Of a stretch of 64,000 nt of DNA, positions 7,237 through 16,400 are shown in pieces (the first letter of the stretch is position 1; the number at the start of each line of letters is the position of its first letter). Below the pieces are notes generated by a model. That model did no database searches. It worked only from the letters and a program-made list of their open reading frames with translations, and was not told where the DNA came from. Position numbers and translations under genes: made by a program. Source of the DNA: Arachidicoccus terrestris (GTDB lineage Bacteria; Bacteroidota; Bacteroidia; Chitinophagales; Chitinophagaceae). The stretch spans positions 4,464,001-4,528,000 of the forward strand of contig NZ_CP083387.1 of NCBI RefSeq assembly GCF_020042345.1. Direction: 5' to 3'.

Positions 7237-8835
7237 TTAGTGCATCGCTGCGCTCATATCCATTTTCTTTTTACTGTTTTTGACCATCAATACGAAAGGT
7301 ACACAGATCAGGAACATCATACCGATATATAAGAAGACATCCATGTAAGAGAGGATCGCCACTTGTTTCATAATCATTCCGTCCACTGCTTTATAGGCCG
7401 CTTCCCGGGCCTGGTTAAGGGCCATTCCCTTATGGGTGAACATGGCTACCAGGCTTTCATATTTTTGTTGGAAAATACCATTGGCCGGATTTGTGTTCCC
7501 TACCATGTCAGTGCGGTAGCTAAATGATTGACGGGTCATAAAGGTCGTAATCAAGGCTACTCCGAAAGATCCGCCAAGCTGGCGGGCCATACCGGTAAAG
7601 GAAGCGCCTTCGCCAATGGATTTGCCCGTCAGGGTTGAGAGCGCCAATGTGGTTATCGGAATAAAGATCATACTCAGGGCAAAGCCACGCAGCATGAGCA
7701 TCCAGAAAAAATCATAAAAACCGGTAAAAGGTGTCAGGATTCTATAGCCCCACAGGCTGTATACAAAGAACAGGACAAACCCCAGGGAAATCAATAATTG
7801 CTGTTTCACGCCTTTTTGCATCAGCACACCGATAATAGGCATCATAATCGCCGTCACGACCGCTGAAGGCACCATGATCAGCCCTGCCTGATAGGCCGTC
7901 CAGCCCAGGATATTCTGTAAGTACAGCGGAATAATGAAGGTAGAACCATAAAGACCAAAACCTAATATAAATGTCAGAATCGTTCCGATAGCCAGGTTTT
8001 TATCTTTGAGTACTCTCAGGTTAACAATGGGATTTTTTGCCACAGACTCCCGCCATATAAAGAAGTAGAACATGATTGCGGATATGACCGAACAGATAAG
8101 AATGATTTCTGAGCTGAACCAATCTTCCTCCTGTCCTTTCTCCAGTACGAACTGCAGACAACCAACGGCCATCATCAGGAAAAATATGCCAAACCAGTCC
8201 ACCTCCCGGGCAGTTTTCTTTTGACCATATTTGGGACTGCGGACAAATTTAAGGGTCATAATCGCCGCGGCGATACCAATGGGGATGTTAACAAAAAAGA
8301 TATAAGGCCAACTATAGGTCTCCACCAGATAACCACCCAACGGGGGCCCCAGCGTAGGGCCAACAATGACTCCCAGGCCGTAAATAGCCTGCGCCATTCC
8401 TCTTTTTTCGATGGGGAAGACCTCGGTAATAATGGTTTGGGAGGTCACCAGTAAGGCACCGCCTCCTACCCCTTGCAGGAACCGGAATAAGATCAGTTCC
8501 CAAAGGGTGGTTGCGTTACCGCAGAAAAAAGAACAGGCCGTGAACAGAATCACCGAAGCGGCAAAATAGTTTCTGCGACCAAACTGCTGACTCAACCAGC
8601 TGGTCATCGGTATAATAATCACATTACCGATGGCATAAGCCGTAATCACCCAACCAATCTCACTTAAAGTCGCTCCAAGGTTTCCCTTCATATCATTGAG
8701 CGCTACGTTAACGATGGTGGTATCCACGATTTCAAGCAAGGCACAGAGAATGGCTGTAATGACAATCACCACTCTCCTGGCGCCATATTCAACTAAAGAA
8801 TCCTGCGGGTTTTGAATTTGGCTTGTATTACTCAT
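7237..8835 (-). CDS. DHA2-family (EmrB/QacA-type) MFS drug exporter
   Basis: The 532-residue protein has the 14-segment layout of DHA2 major facilitator exporters and is the inner-membrane pump of an EmrAB-TolC-type system. Motifs include the conserved L-E-I-V-D-T-T-I-V-N-V-A-L of helix 1, the loop 2-3 motif (LSQQFGRR), and the antiporter motif around G-x-x-x-G-P-x-L-G-G. It is the last gene of the minus-strand order tetR, tolC, hlyD, MFS, with a 161-bp gap behind hlyD. It is likely regulated with the others by the TetR at 11598-12239. The substrate cannot be read from sequence, but hydrophobic drugs, uncouplers or bile-like compounds are usual for the family. Confidence 0.93.
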   Translation of the reverse strand: MSNTSQIQNPQDSLVEYGARRVVIVITAILCALLEIVDTTIVNVALNDMKGNLGATLSEIGWVITAYAIGNVIIIPMTSWLSQQFGRRNYFAASVILFTACSFFCGNATTLWELILFRFLQGVGGGALLVTSQTIITEVFPIEKRGMAQAIYGLGVIVGPTLGPPLGGYLVETYSWPYIFFVNIPIGIAAAIMTLKFVRSPKYGQKKTAREVDWFGIFFLMMAVGCLQFVLEKGQEEDWFSSEIILICSVISAIMFYFFIWRESVAKNPIVNLRVLKDKNLAIGTILTFILGFGLYGSTFIIPLYLQNILGWTAYQAGLIMVPSAVVTAIMMPIIGVLMQKGVKQQLLISLGFVLFFVYSLWGYRILTPFTGFYDFFWMLMLRGFALSMIFIPITTLALSTLTGKSIGEGASFTGMARQLGGSFGVALITTFMTRQSFSYRTDMVGNTNPANGIFQQKYESLVAMFTHKGMALNQAREAAYKAVDGMIMKQVAILSYMDVFLYIGMMFLICVPFVLMVKNSKKKMDMSAAMH

Positions 8836-8996
8836 TGTAAATTATCATCTTTTAAACAAAAATGGGCCAGCGGCACTGCTATAGAAATAACCAGATTCAA
8901 CGTCGCAGAAAGGCAACTGGGTTGTCTTGAGCGCTATTCCTGTCGCGCCGGCCTCTCGCAACGGGTGAACATCGCGCAAACGTCCATTTTCAAATA

Positions 8997-10112
8997 TTAG
9001 TTACCGGAAGTCAATAAGACATCCACATCTACACTCATACCAGAACTCAGCATCTGTAAGGTAGAGTCAGACACCCCGGTCAGGTCGATCCGAACAGGAA
9101 TACGCTGAACGACTTTAATAAAGTTACCGGACGCGTTGTCAGGCGGCAACAGGGCCATTTTGGCACCGGTCGCAGGTGATATAGACGAAACTTTTCCTTT
9201 GATATTCATATCGGGATAAGCGTCTACATGTATTTCCACGTCCTGTCCTTTGCGGATACGCGTCATTTGTGTTTCTTTAAAATTGGCAACGACCCATCTT
9301 TTCAAATTAGGAACGATCTCAAAAAGCGCCTGCCCGGCTGCAACGAACTGACCCGGCTGCAGGTTTACGGTACCGACTTGCCCGTCGACAGAAGCCGTAA
9401 TGACCGTATAGGACAAATTGAGCTTTGCGGCGTCGATAGAAGCCTGCGCCTGTTTAATCTTCGCTTGGGCGGAAGTGACCTGGCTGGACGAGACAGACTT
9501 TTGAGAAGCAACTGCTGCCACGTTTTTAGCGGCCGCATTTTTTTGGGCTTGCAGGATATCCAATTGTTTTTCTGCTAATTCCTTGGTCGCCTTTGCCTCT
9601 TCAAATTGTTGCTGTGTAATGGTATGGTCCTTAATTAAATTACTATAACGTTCGAAATCACTATTGGCACGCCAGAGTTTCACTTTGGCAGCTTCAATCT
9701 GCGCATCCACGGTTTCTATAGAAGTTCTGGAACTCACAATATTGCTTTGCGCAACGCCTATACCGGCACTGGCAACATCGACACCGCTTTGAGCAGTGGC
9801 TAGCCCGGCATTTGCATTTTCCAGAGCAATCTGAAAGTCACGATCATCCAGGATAACCAGCGTGTCTCCTTTATGAACATATTGATGGTCTTTGACCAAT
9901 ACGTTTTTAATATAGCCGGAAACATGAGGTATTACAGGACTGATATCACTGGAAATCTGCGCATCATCTGTTTCTTCATGTTTTTGCGCATGTAAAAAAG
10001 CTATTACGCCGTAAATGATACCTGCTACGACCAGTATGGAGAAAATGATCGCAAATAGGGCGTTTGATTTTTTCTTGGGTTTGGTTGATGTATTGTTATT
10101 TTCCTGAGACAT
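8997..10112 (-). CDS. HlyD/EmrA-family periplasmic adaptor of the efflux pump
   Basis: The 371-residue product has one N-terminal membrane anchor (ALFAIIFSILVVAGIIYGVIAFL), then a lipoyl-like half (SDISPVIPHVSGYIKNVLVK, VHKGDTLVILDD). A long alpha-hairpin rich in Ala, Gln and Lys spans roughly residues 85-210. The second lipoyl half and beta-barrel follow (ASVDGQVGTVNLQPGQFVAAGQ). This is the membrane-fusion protein that connects the MFS pump to the TolC channel. It lies 73 bp behind the tolC gene in the same operon. The architecture and length are normal for EmrA. Confidence 0.93.
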   Translation of the reverse strand: MSQENNNTSTKPKKKSNALFAIIFSILVVAGIIYGVIAFLHAQKHEETDDAQISSDISPVIPHVSGYIKNVLVKDHQYVHKGDTLVILDDRDFQIALENANAGLATAQSGVDVASAGIGVAQSNIVSSRTSIETVDAQIEAAKVKLWRANSDFERYSNLIKDHTITQQQFEEAKATKELAEKQLDILQAQKNAAAKNVAAVASQKSVSSSQVTSAQAKIKQAQASIDAAKLNLSYTVITASVDGQVGTVNLQPGQFVAAGQALFEIVPNLKRWVVANFKETQMTRIRKGQDVEIHVDAYPDMNIKGKVSSISPATGAKMALLPPDNASGNFIKVVQRIPVRIDLTGVSDSTLQMLSSGMSVDVDVLLTSGN

Positions 10113-10185
10113 TTTTCTCGCTTTATGATTATTAATGATTAGCTAAACTGTCTGGCTTTCCCGTTATAAAGCCTTCTTTATTATT

Positions 10186-11562
10186 TTAATTGGTGGCTGT
10201 GGATAAATTGTGAACCCGTTTATTCAGAACGCCAACGGTTTCATAGATCTTATTATATGCGACAGCCGCATCAGCTTTTGCGTTGGCCATATTGATCCGT
10301 GCCTGCAGCTGGGCGACATCCGCATCAAATAGTTCTGTAGCCGTCGCCAGGGCATTATCGTATTTGTTTTTAGTAATACGATAGTTTTCTTCAGCCTGTT
10401 CAATGGCCTTTTGCAATACATCTAATTTTTTTAATTGATGGGTGTAATTGTTATAGGCCTGGAAAACCTCGGTTTGAATATCATCGTCGAGCTCTGCCCT
10501 TTTGATCTCCTGGATACGCTCTTGCGTTTTTGCGGACCGCTCTTTCGCACCATTCTTATATAAAGCACCCAGATCATAACTCACGCCTACGCCCACATTA
10601 ATAGCATTATAGAGACTGAGAGCCTTAGGAACATTTGCAGCGACATAGCCGCCGGTTAGCGCAATAGTGGGGTACTTGTTACCTTGTACTGCTTTTGTAT
10701 TATAGGCAGCGGCCTGGCTTCTTTCCACGGTGGCCAGGTAGTCAAACCGGTTGGAACGTGCCAGTTCAATTAATTCAGAAAGGCTCTCCACGGAGGCTGG
10801 CGTACCCACCTGGGTAGTGTCTACCTGGATATTTGTGCTGTCGTCCAAACCCAACATGAGATTAAAATTAAAGTTGGTGATTTTACGGTTATTCTGGGCA
10901 TCCAAAACGGCGAGCTCCATGTTACTTTGCTGTAACTCTGCTTTCATCAAGTCGTTTCTGGCAATAATACCGTTGGCTTCTAAATTGGAGAAATCTTTTA
11001 CACGTTGTTCAGCCGTACGCAGATTTTCCTTAACCAGTTTCAATTGCGCATCTGCTTTGTATAGATTATAGTACGCATTGATAATATTCTGAACAACGGC
11101 TTCTTTTTCATTTTTTGCATCCAGCTTCGTAGCATTTGCCAGATATTCAGCGCTTTTTATGGAATTGGAGATCTTGCCACCTGCATACAAAGGCATCGAA
11201 GCGCTGAGCATACCATATACAGCCTGGTTCACTTTAGGAAAGCTGCTGGAGGAACTTTCTTCTTCAGCTGAACCTGCATCGTTGTTGTCCTGATTAAACT
11301 TAAGGTCTAAATGGGGCTGTGCCAGATATAAATAAGCTCCACTAACCTTGAGGTCGGGTAATTTAGCGTCTCTGGATTGCTGTAAACTGGCTTCGGCCTG
11401 CTGTACGGCAGCATCAGAAAGCAACAGCTTTTTACTATGCCCGAGGCCTAGCTCAATGGCCTCATTCAGGCTTAGGCTTTTTGTTGGTTGTTGGGCCCAT
11501 AAAATAGCAGGTACAGTAGCCAGCGCCATCAAATATCCCGCTTTTTTAAATGTTTGATTCAT
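10186..11562 (-). CDS. TolC-family outer-membrane efflux channel
   Basis: The 458-residue product has a signal peptide ending near LWAQQP and two outer-membrane efflux protein repeats. Each is helical with a short beta segment, beginning with SLNEAIELGLGHSKKLLLSD and later LIELARSNRFDYLATVERS. This is the TolC-type trimeric tunnel through the outer membrane. It starts 35 bp after the stop of the tetR gene and precedes the adaptor gene, so the complete pump (channel, adaptor, pump) is encoded in one transcription unit. An acidic, Ser-rich loop (EEESSSSSF) near residues 100-110 is probably surface-exposed or periplasmic and looks variable. Confidence 0.92.
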   Translation of the reverse strand: MNQTFKKAGYLMALATVPAILWAQQPTKSLSLNEAIELGLGHSKKLLLSDAAVQQAEASLQQSRDAKLPDLKVSGAYLYLAQPHLDLKFNQDNNDAGSAEEESSSSSFPKVNQAVYGMLSASMPLYAGGKISNSIKSAEYLANATKLDAKNEKEAVVQNIINAYYNLYKADAQLKLVKENLRTAEQRVKDFSNLEANGIIARNDLMKAELQQSNMELAVLDAQNNRKITNFNFNLMLGLDDSTNIQVDTTQVGTPASVESLSELIELARSNRFDYLATVERSQAAAYNTKAVQGNKYPTIALTGGYVAANVPKALSLYNAINVGVGVSYDLGALYKNGAKERSAKTQERIQEIKRAELDDDIQTEVFQAYNNYTHQLKKLDVLQKAIEQAEENYRITKNKYDNALATATELFDADVAQLQARINMANAKADAAVAYNKIYETVGVLNKRVHNLSTATN

Positions 11563-11597
11563 CTAAAATTTGTTTTACAATTCAGTTGTGTCGAGTA

Positions 11598-12239
11598 TTA
11601 TTCCTGTTTTGTTTCTGGCGGTGTTTTTAATAAATACACGTGGATCAACGATTTCAGGTGGTCAATTACTCTTTTTTTAATTTTCGGATTTTCAAAAGGG
11701 TCTCCGTATTGGGGTGTTGGCTCAAAGATCAGATTACAGATCGTTCGGGACAGGAATACGTGATTAATGGTGCCCATGATTGAGGAGACCACTAGTCCGT
11801 TATCGACTTTATTGAACTCTCCGTTTTTAACGCCTTCTTCTAATATGCTTCTTAGAATGGCGCCGTTCTTTTTGAAAATATTACCGATCGCAATATTGAG
11901 TTCGGGCCTTTTGTTTAGCATCACCTCATTTTGCAATACCTTATGAAAGTGTCTTTTTTCCAATACTTTCGCTACCTGCATTTCAATAATCCGATCCATT
12001 TTCTGTATAGCACTCATGCTTGGATCCTGTGCCAATTCTTCCAATTCTTTACGGGCTTTTTCTGAACGTCCTTCTACTATGGCCTCAAAGAGCTTTTCTT
12101 TACTGCCAAAGTAATAATTGATCATGGCGATGTTTACGCCAGCGGCGCTGGCTAAATCCCGCATGGAAGTGCCTTCAAAGCCGTTTTTTGAAAATAGCTC
12201 TATGGCTACATTAATAATATGAGATTTTTTGTCTGACAT
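11598..12239 (-). CDS. TetR/AcrR-family repressor of the efflux operon
   Basis: The 213-residue product from ATG 12239 has the TetR DNA-binding head (IINVAIELFSKNGFEGTSMRDLASAAGVNIAMINYYFGSKEKLF) and a helical C-terminal ligand domain. An in-frame start at 12284 would add 15 residues, but it would lie inside the promoter and operator, so I reject it. A GGAA-containing stretch sits just upstream of the ATG. The gene is first in the operon with tolC, hlyD and the MFS pump. Two copies of the same operator lie on its promoter, so it most likely represses itself and the pump and is released by pump substrates. The C-terminus resembles TetR_C domains of Bacteroidota efflux regulators. Confidence 0.9.
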   Translation of the reverse strand: MSDKKSHIINVAIELFSKNGFEGTSMRDLASAAGVNIAMINYYFGSKEKLFEAIVEGRSEKARKELEELAQDPSMSAIQKMDRIIEMQVAKVLEKRHFHKVLQNEVMLNKRPELNIAIGNIFKKNGAILRSILEEGVKNGEFNKVDNGLVVSSIMGTINHVFLSRTICNLIFEPTPQYGDPFENPKIKKRVIDHLKSLIHVYLLKTPPETKQE

Positions 12240-12271
12240 ATCCCAATTCCTTTCTTTTGCTTTTGAAGATG

Positions 12272-12302
12272 CAAAATTAAACAATTGTTTAAATCAATCA
12301 AA
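12272..12302 (-). promoter_or_regulatory. Promoter of the tetR-tolC-hlyD-MFS operon
   Basis: On the minus strand TTTG (12302-12299) is followed after 19 bp by TAATTTTG (12279-12272), a full match to the Bacteroidota -33/-7 pattern. The ATG at 12239 is 32 bp further on. Confidence 0.75.
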
Positions 12303-12311
12303 CATTTGTTT
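12277..12311. promoter_or_regulatory. Tandem TetR operator, two AAACA-N2-TGTTT sites
   Basis: Site 1, AAACAATTGTTT, is at 12279-12290 and is part of the perfect 16-bp palindrome TTAAACAATTGTTTAA at 12277-12292. Site 2, AAACATTTGTTT, is at 12300-12311. Their centres are 21 bp apart, two helical turns. Site 1 fills the spacer up to the -7 box and site 2 covers the -33 box, so bound repressor would block the polymerase. Confidence 0.75.
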
Positions 12312-12345
12312 AATTATTTTTGATTTTTTTTTAATTTTACGCCGA

Positions 12346-12392
12346 ATAATAATATACAATATATTGATAATAAATATATTGTATATTATTAT
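12346..12392. repeat. Perfect 19-bp inverted repeat between the efflux operon and mazG
   Basis: The arms at 12346-12364 and 12374-12392 are exact reverse complements around a 9-bp AT-rich loop. They consist almost wholly of A and T, with one C/G pair per arm. The element lies in the divergent gap between the tetR promoter and mazG. No T run follows on either strand, so it is not a canonical terminator. It could be a cruciform, a large operator or an mRNA hairpin. Confidence 0.7.
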
Positions 12393-12554
12393 AGGTTTGA
12401 ATTACCGGTTATATAATCGGCCTGAGGCAGCGCAACGGGCAGGCACCCCGCTTATAAATAGATTTAGGAGTTGTTGCAAACGACTGCAGTTGCGCTGCAA
12501 TTAGGCTACTTGATGGCGCTGATGTATTTTTAGGTCAAATTATAGCATTAAAAG

Positions 12555-13412
12555 ATGGATTCAAAGGATATTACATCATTAGACCGGACATCGATGGAGC
12601 TCAACAGGATCAGCAAAGACGAGGGGCTTAGTGAAGCATTTATGAAACTGGTGAACATCATGGATGAACTCAGGGAGAAATGCCCTTGGGATAAGGAACA
12701 AACGGTTGATACGCTGCGGGCAATGACCCTGGAAGAAATATATGAACTCACAGAAGCGATTGATGAAAAGAACTGGAAAGACATTAAGGGTGAATTAGGG
12801 GATATTTTGCTGCATTTACTTTTCTATGCCCGGATCGGCAAGGAACTACAGGTGTTTAGCCTGGTTGATGTCATAGAGGCAATAAGCAACAAGATGATTC
12901 GACGCCACCCTCATATATACGGCGATGTTCGCGTGGAGAACTCGGAAGATGTTAAACGTAACTGGCAGAAAATTAAACAAGATAAAGAAAAAGCCGCGAT
13001 CTTGAGTGGTGTCCCAAACGCGCTGCCATCTATGATTAAGGCGGCCAGGATTCAGGAAAAGGCGCGCCAGGCCGGATTTGACTGGCCTGAGGGCGATACA
13101 AAGGCCGTTTATGACAAAGTGCAGGAGGAAATGCAGGAATTATTAGAGGCGGAAAAAGCGGAAGACCCGGCAGCCATGGAAGAAGAATTAGGAGATGTTT
13201 TTTTCTCACTCATTAATTATGCACGTTTTTTGAAGCTGGATCCCGATAAAGCACTGGAAGGCTGCAACAGAAAATTCATCAACCGGTTTAATTTGATGGA
13301 AAGGCTGGCAGAAGAAAGAGGCCGCCGTATTACGGATGCGGATCTGCACTTTGATGAGATGAACAATTTATGGAATGAAGCTAAACAAATATTAAAAGAA
13401 AAGAAGCGGTAG
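12555..13412 (+). CDS. mazG: Nucleoside triphosphate pyrophosphohydrolase MazG
   Basis: The 285-residue product has two tandem MazG domains and hydrolyses NTPs or dNTPs to monophosphate and pyrophosphate. Domain 1 has LREKCPWDKEQTVDTLRAMT and the metal-binding EE-x12-x-E-x-x-D pattern (EEIYELTEA, then KGELGDILLHLLF). Domain 2 repeats it (QEEMQELLEA and EEELGDVFFSLINYARFL). An N-terminal extension of about 30 residues precedes the first domain. The start at 12555 gives the usual length for the family. It lies 47 bp upstream of the histidine kinase gene on the same strand and is probably co-transcribed with it. Confidence 0.92.
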   Translation: MDSKDITSLDRTSMELNRISKDEGLSEAFMKLVNIMDELREKCPWDKEQTVDTLRAMTLEEIYELTEAIDEKNWKDIKGELGDILLHLLFYARIGKELQVFSLVDVIEAISNKMIRRHPHIYGDVRVENSEDVKRNWQKIKQDKEKAAILSGVPNALPSMIKAARIQEKARQAGFDWPEGDTKAVYDKVQEEMQELLEAEKAEDPAAMEEELGDVFFSLINYARFLKLDPDKALEGCNRKFINRFNLMERLAEERGRRITDADLHFDEMNNLWNEAKQILKEKKR

Positions 13413-13459
13413 TCTTGAACCCGCCAACCTTCGGTAGAGTATAGAGGCGATCTTATGAT

Positions 13460-16400
13460 ATGATAACCACGCTACGAAAAGCAATATTTAAACAGGGCTA
13501 TTCTCTGATCATAGCCGCATGGATGTTTACACTTTCCTTTGTGATAAGCAATTATTGGGCATTTAATGCTTCTCCGCAAAAAGTTAAACAGAGCTTTGAA
13601 TCCTATCTGGCCAGACAGGAACAGGATTTTGAGTATCTGACGACCACGACTTCTTCTTTAAAGCAGTTGTTAAGCAGGACATCCGATAAATCATCCCTTA
13701 AACTGCTGGACAAAGATTATGGCCTTTTTGTCTATTCGATCACGGATAGTACCCCTCCACAGGAGATTTACTGGAATACCTTCAATATGAATGTCAGTCA
13801 GTCAGATCTACGATTACCGGATGGCTACTACCCTATCCGTGCCAATAACGGGCTGTTTGAAATGCTGAAAAAGACCATACCTACGAAAAATGGCGATTTT
13901 CTCGTCGTAGCAATGGTGCCTATCCGCTGGACCTATTTTATAGAAAGCAAATATTTTAGGAATAGTTTTGCCCATGCACCGGACCTGGAAGGGATGTATT
14001 ATGTCGACAGGTCAGGTGGAGGAGAACCGATATACAATTCTAAAGGGCAGGAGGTCTTTAAATTAAGTAAGTATGCCCAGAACCCGGATCAGCATCCCAG
14101 TATGACTTCCCTTATCTTCAAATTGCTGGGTATTTTGTTTGTGCTCATCTTTATCAATGGTATCATAGGTGAAATTACACTGATCAAAGGCTTTTATAAA
14201 GGAGCCTTTTGGCTATTGATTACAGTGGTTTTGCTTAGATTTATGACCTACTGGCTGCCGATTCCGTTTAATTACCGGAGTTATGAACTCTTCAGCCCTA
14301 TTATCTATGCTTCTAATATGCTGCATTCCTCTCTCGGAGATTTGCTCATTAACACCCTGTTGTTTTTTTGGATTACTTTTTTTATTAAATACAGGCACAC
14401 CAAGGTAGGGATCAGGCATCAGCAGTTGATCAGGAAATATACTAAGGTCATAGCCGTAGCTGCTTTATTTATATTTGCACTCTGTACCATGAATATGGTC
14501 AGCATTGTCTCCAGCCTGGTCAGAGATTCAAAGATTCCTATAAATGTGGCGGACTTTTTTAATTTGAATATCTATACTGTTGTAACGTTCGTAATCCTGA
14601 CATTTATTACCCTAAGCTTTTTTAATCTTTCCTATTTTTTGCACCTGCCGGCTGTTAACGCGGGATTCGGACTTTACGAAAGAATGGCTATTGTAGTGAT
14701 CAGCGGTTTGATATTGGTTTCTTTTGGGGTCAGCTCAGATATGGTGAATATCAAAATTTTCACTCTGCTATGGATGGTGCTTTATTTACTAATCCTTCAA
14801 TACCGCTGGGAGGATCTGCCCCGGCCCTTGGTGGCTTCGAGATATTTTTTATTCTGGGTGATGTTTTTTGCCGCTACCTTCACGGCAATATTGCAGTTTA
14901 CCAATAACAGAAGACAGGAAGAGAAAAAGAGATATGCTGAAGCATTGGCCTTACAGGCAGACAATGCCGGTGAGAACCTGGTAAAGATGGCCATCAGTAA
15001 TTTTACTAATTTTTTCTGGAACGACAACTTTAACCGGCTTTATGAAGACGGCGATAATCGCTTTGTCAAAGACAGTCTCATTATGGCCAATTTTTCTGGG
15101 TTTTTGAACAAATTCAATACCCGGATCTACACCTTTGACAAAAACAGAGAACCTTTATTTAATGGCGACTCTTCTTCTTTTGGTTTACTTAATGCCCTAG
15201 TGAGTAATAGCAAGCCGTCTAATGTTACAGACCTGTATATCCACGGATCGGAGTCGGATAATTTCAACTATATTTATCGAAAGGAGATTACCAGTGTTTT
15301 TAATAATGCGGTGATGGGCTATCTTTTTGTCGTATTGTCACCAAGAAAATATGTCAATAACAATCTCTCGCTAGAGCTATTGAATAATCCGGTTATTGTA
15401 ACAGGGCAGATACCGCAGAACTATTCTTACGCGGTATATAAGGACCGTCAGATATTCTCTAACAGTAAAGACTTTGAGTTTTCGGACTCACTCTCTGCAC
15501 AGCAAATACCAAAAAAAGAATTTAAACAGATCAATAATTTTAAAGTTAAGGAGCTGTGGTATAACGCGGGAAACCATACTACTGTTGTTATTACTGAGAA
15601 AAATAACGATCTTTTAAATACTATTACATTATTCGCCTATATTTTTTCATCTTTTGTGGTGGTGATCGTCCTATTGAAGCTATCAGGTTTTATTATTCAG
15701 TCAAGATTTAAATGGAAGTTGATTAAAAGTGGTCTAAATTTTAATATCCGTTTTCAGGTGCACGCCACTTTGATCTTTATTAGTTTATTCTCGTTTATTA
15801 TTATCGGGATTTCAACGATCTCCTTTTTTATCAGCCGTTTTAATAAAAGTAACAAAGATAAGCTGATGCAATCGACTCAGATACTGGCTGGTGAAATTGA
15901 AGAAAGTCTGAGCCAGGAGTTGCCATTTAATATGCAGACTCCCAACGATTTAGATGCTTTTTATAATAGTACAGTAGTGGCACAAAGGGTGATTGAACTA
16001 GCGAATCTGAATAAGCAGGATGTCAACCTCTATGACAGGAATGGCAATCTTGAGGCCTCTTCTCAACCCTATATATTTAACGAAAATATCGTCAGCAATA
16101 AGATGCATCCAAAGGCTTTTGAGGCATTGCATTTAAAACACAGAATTAAATTCTTCCAGCAGGAAACTATCGGCAAGCTTAAATACTTAAGTATATATGT
16201 GCCATTATACGGTAAAAATAAACAGGTATTTGGCTATTTGAATACCCCTGCGTTGAATTCTCAATATGAACTGGATCAGGAAATTTCCAGCTTTCTGGTG
16301 ACGATTATCAATTTAAATGCGCTCATATTTCTTTTGGCCGGAGCTGTGGCCAGCCTGCTTACTTTTAGGATTACACAGTCTTTCTCTGTCATTAAAGAGG

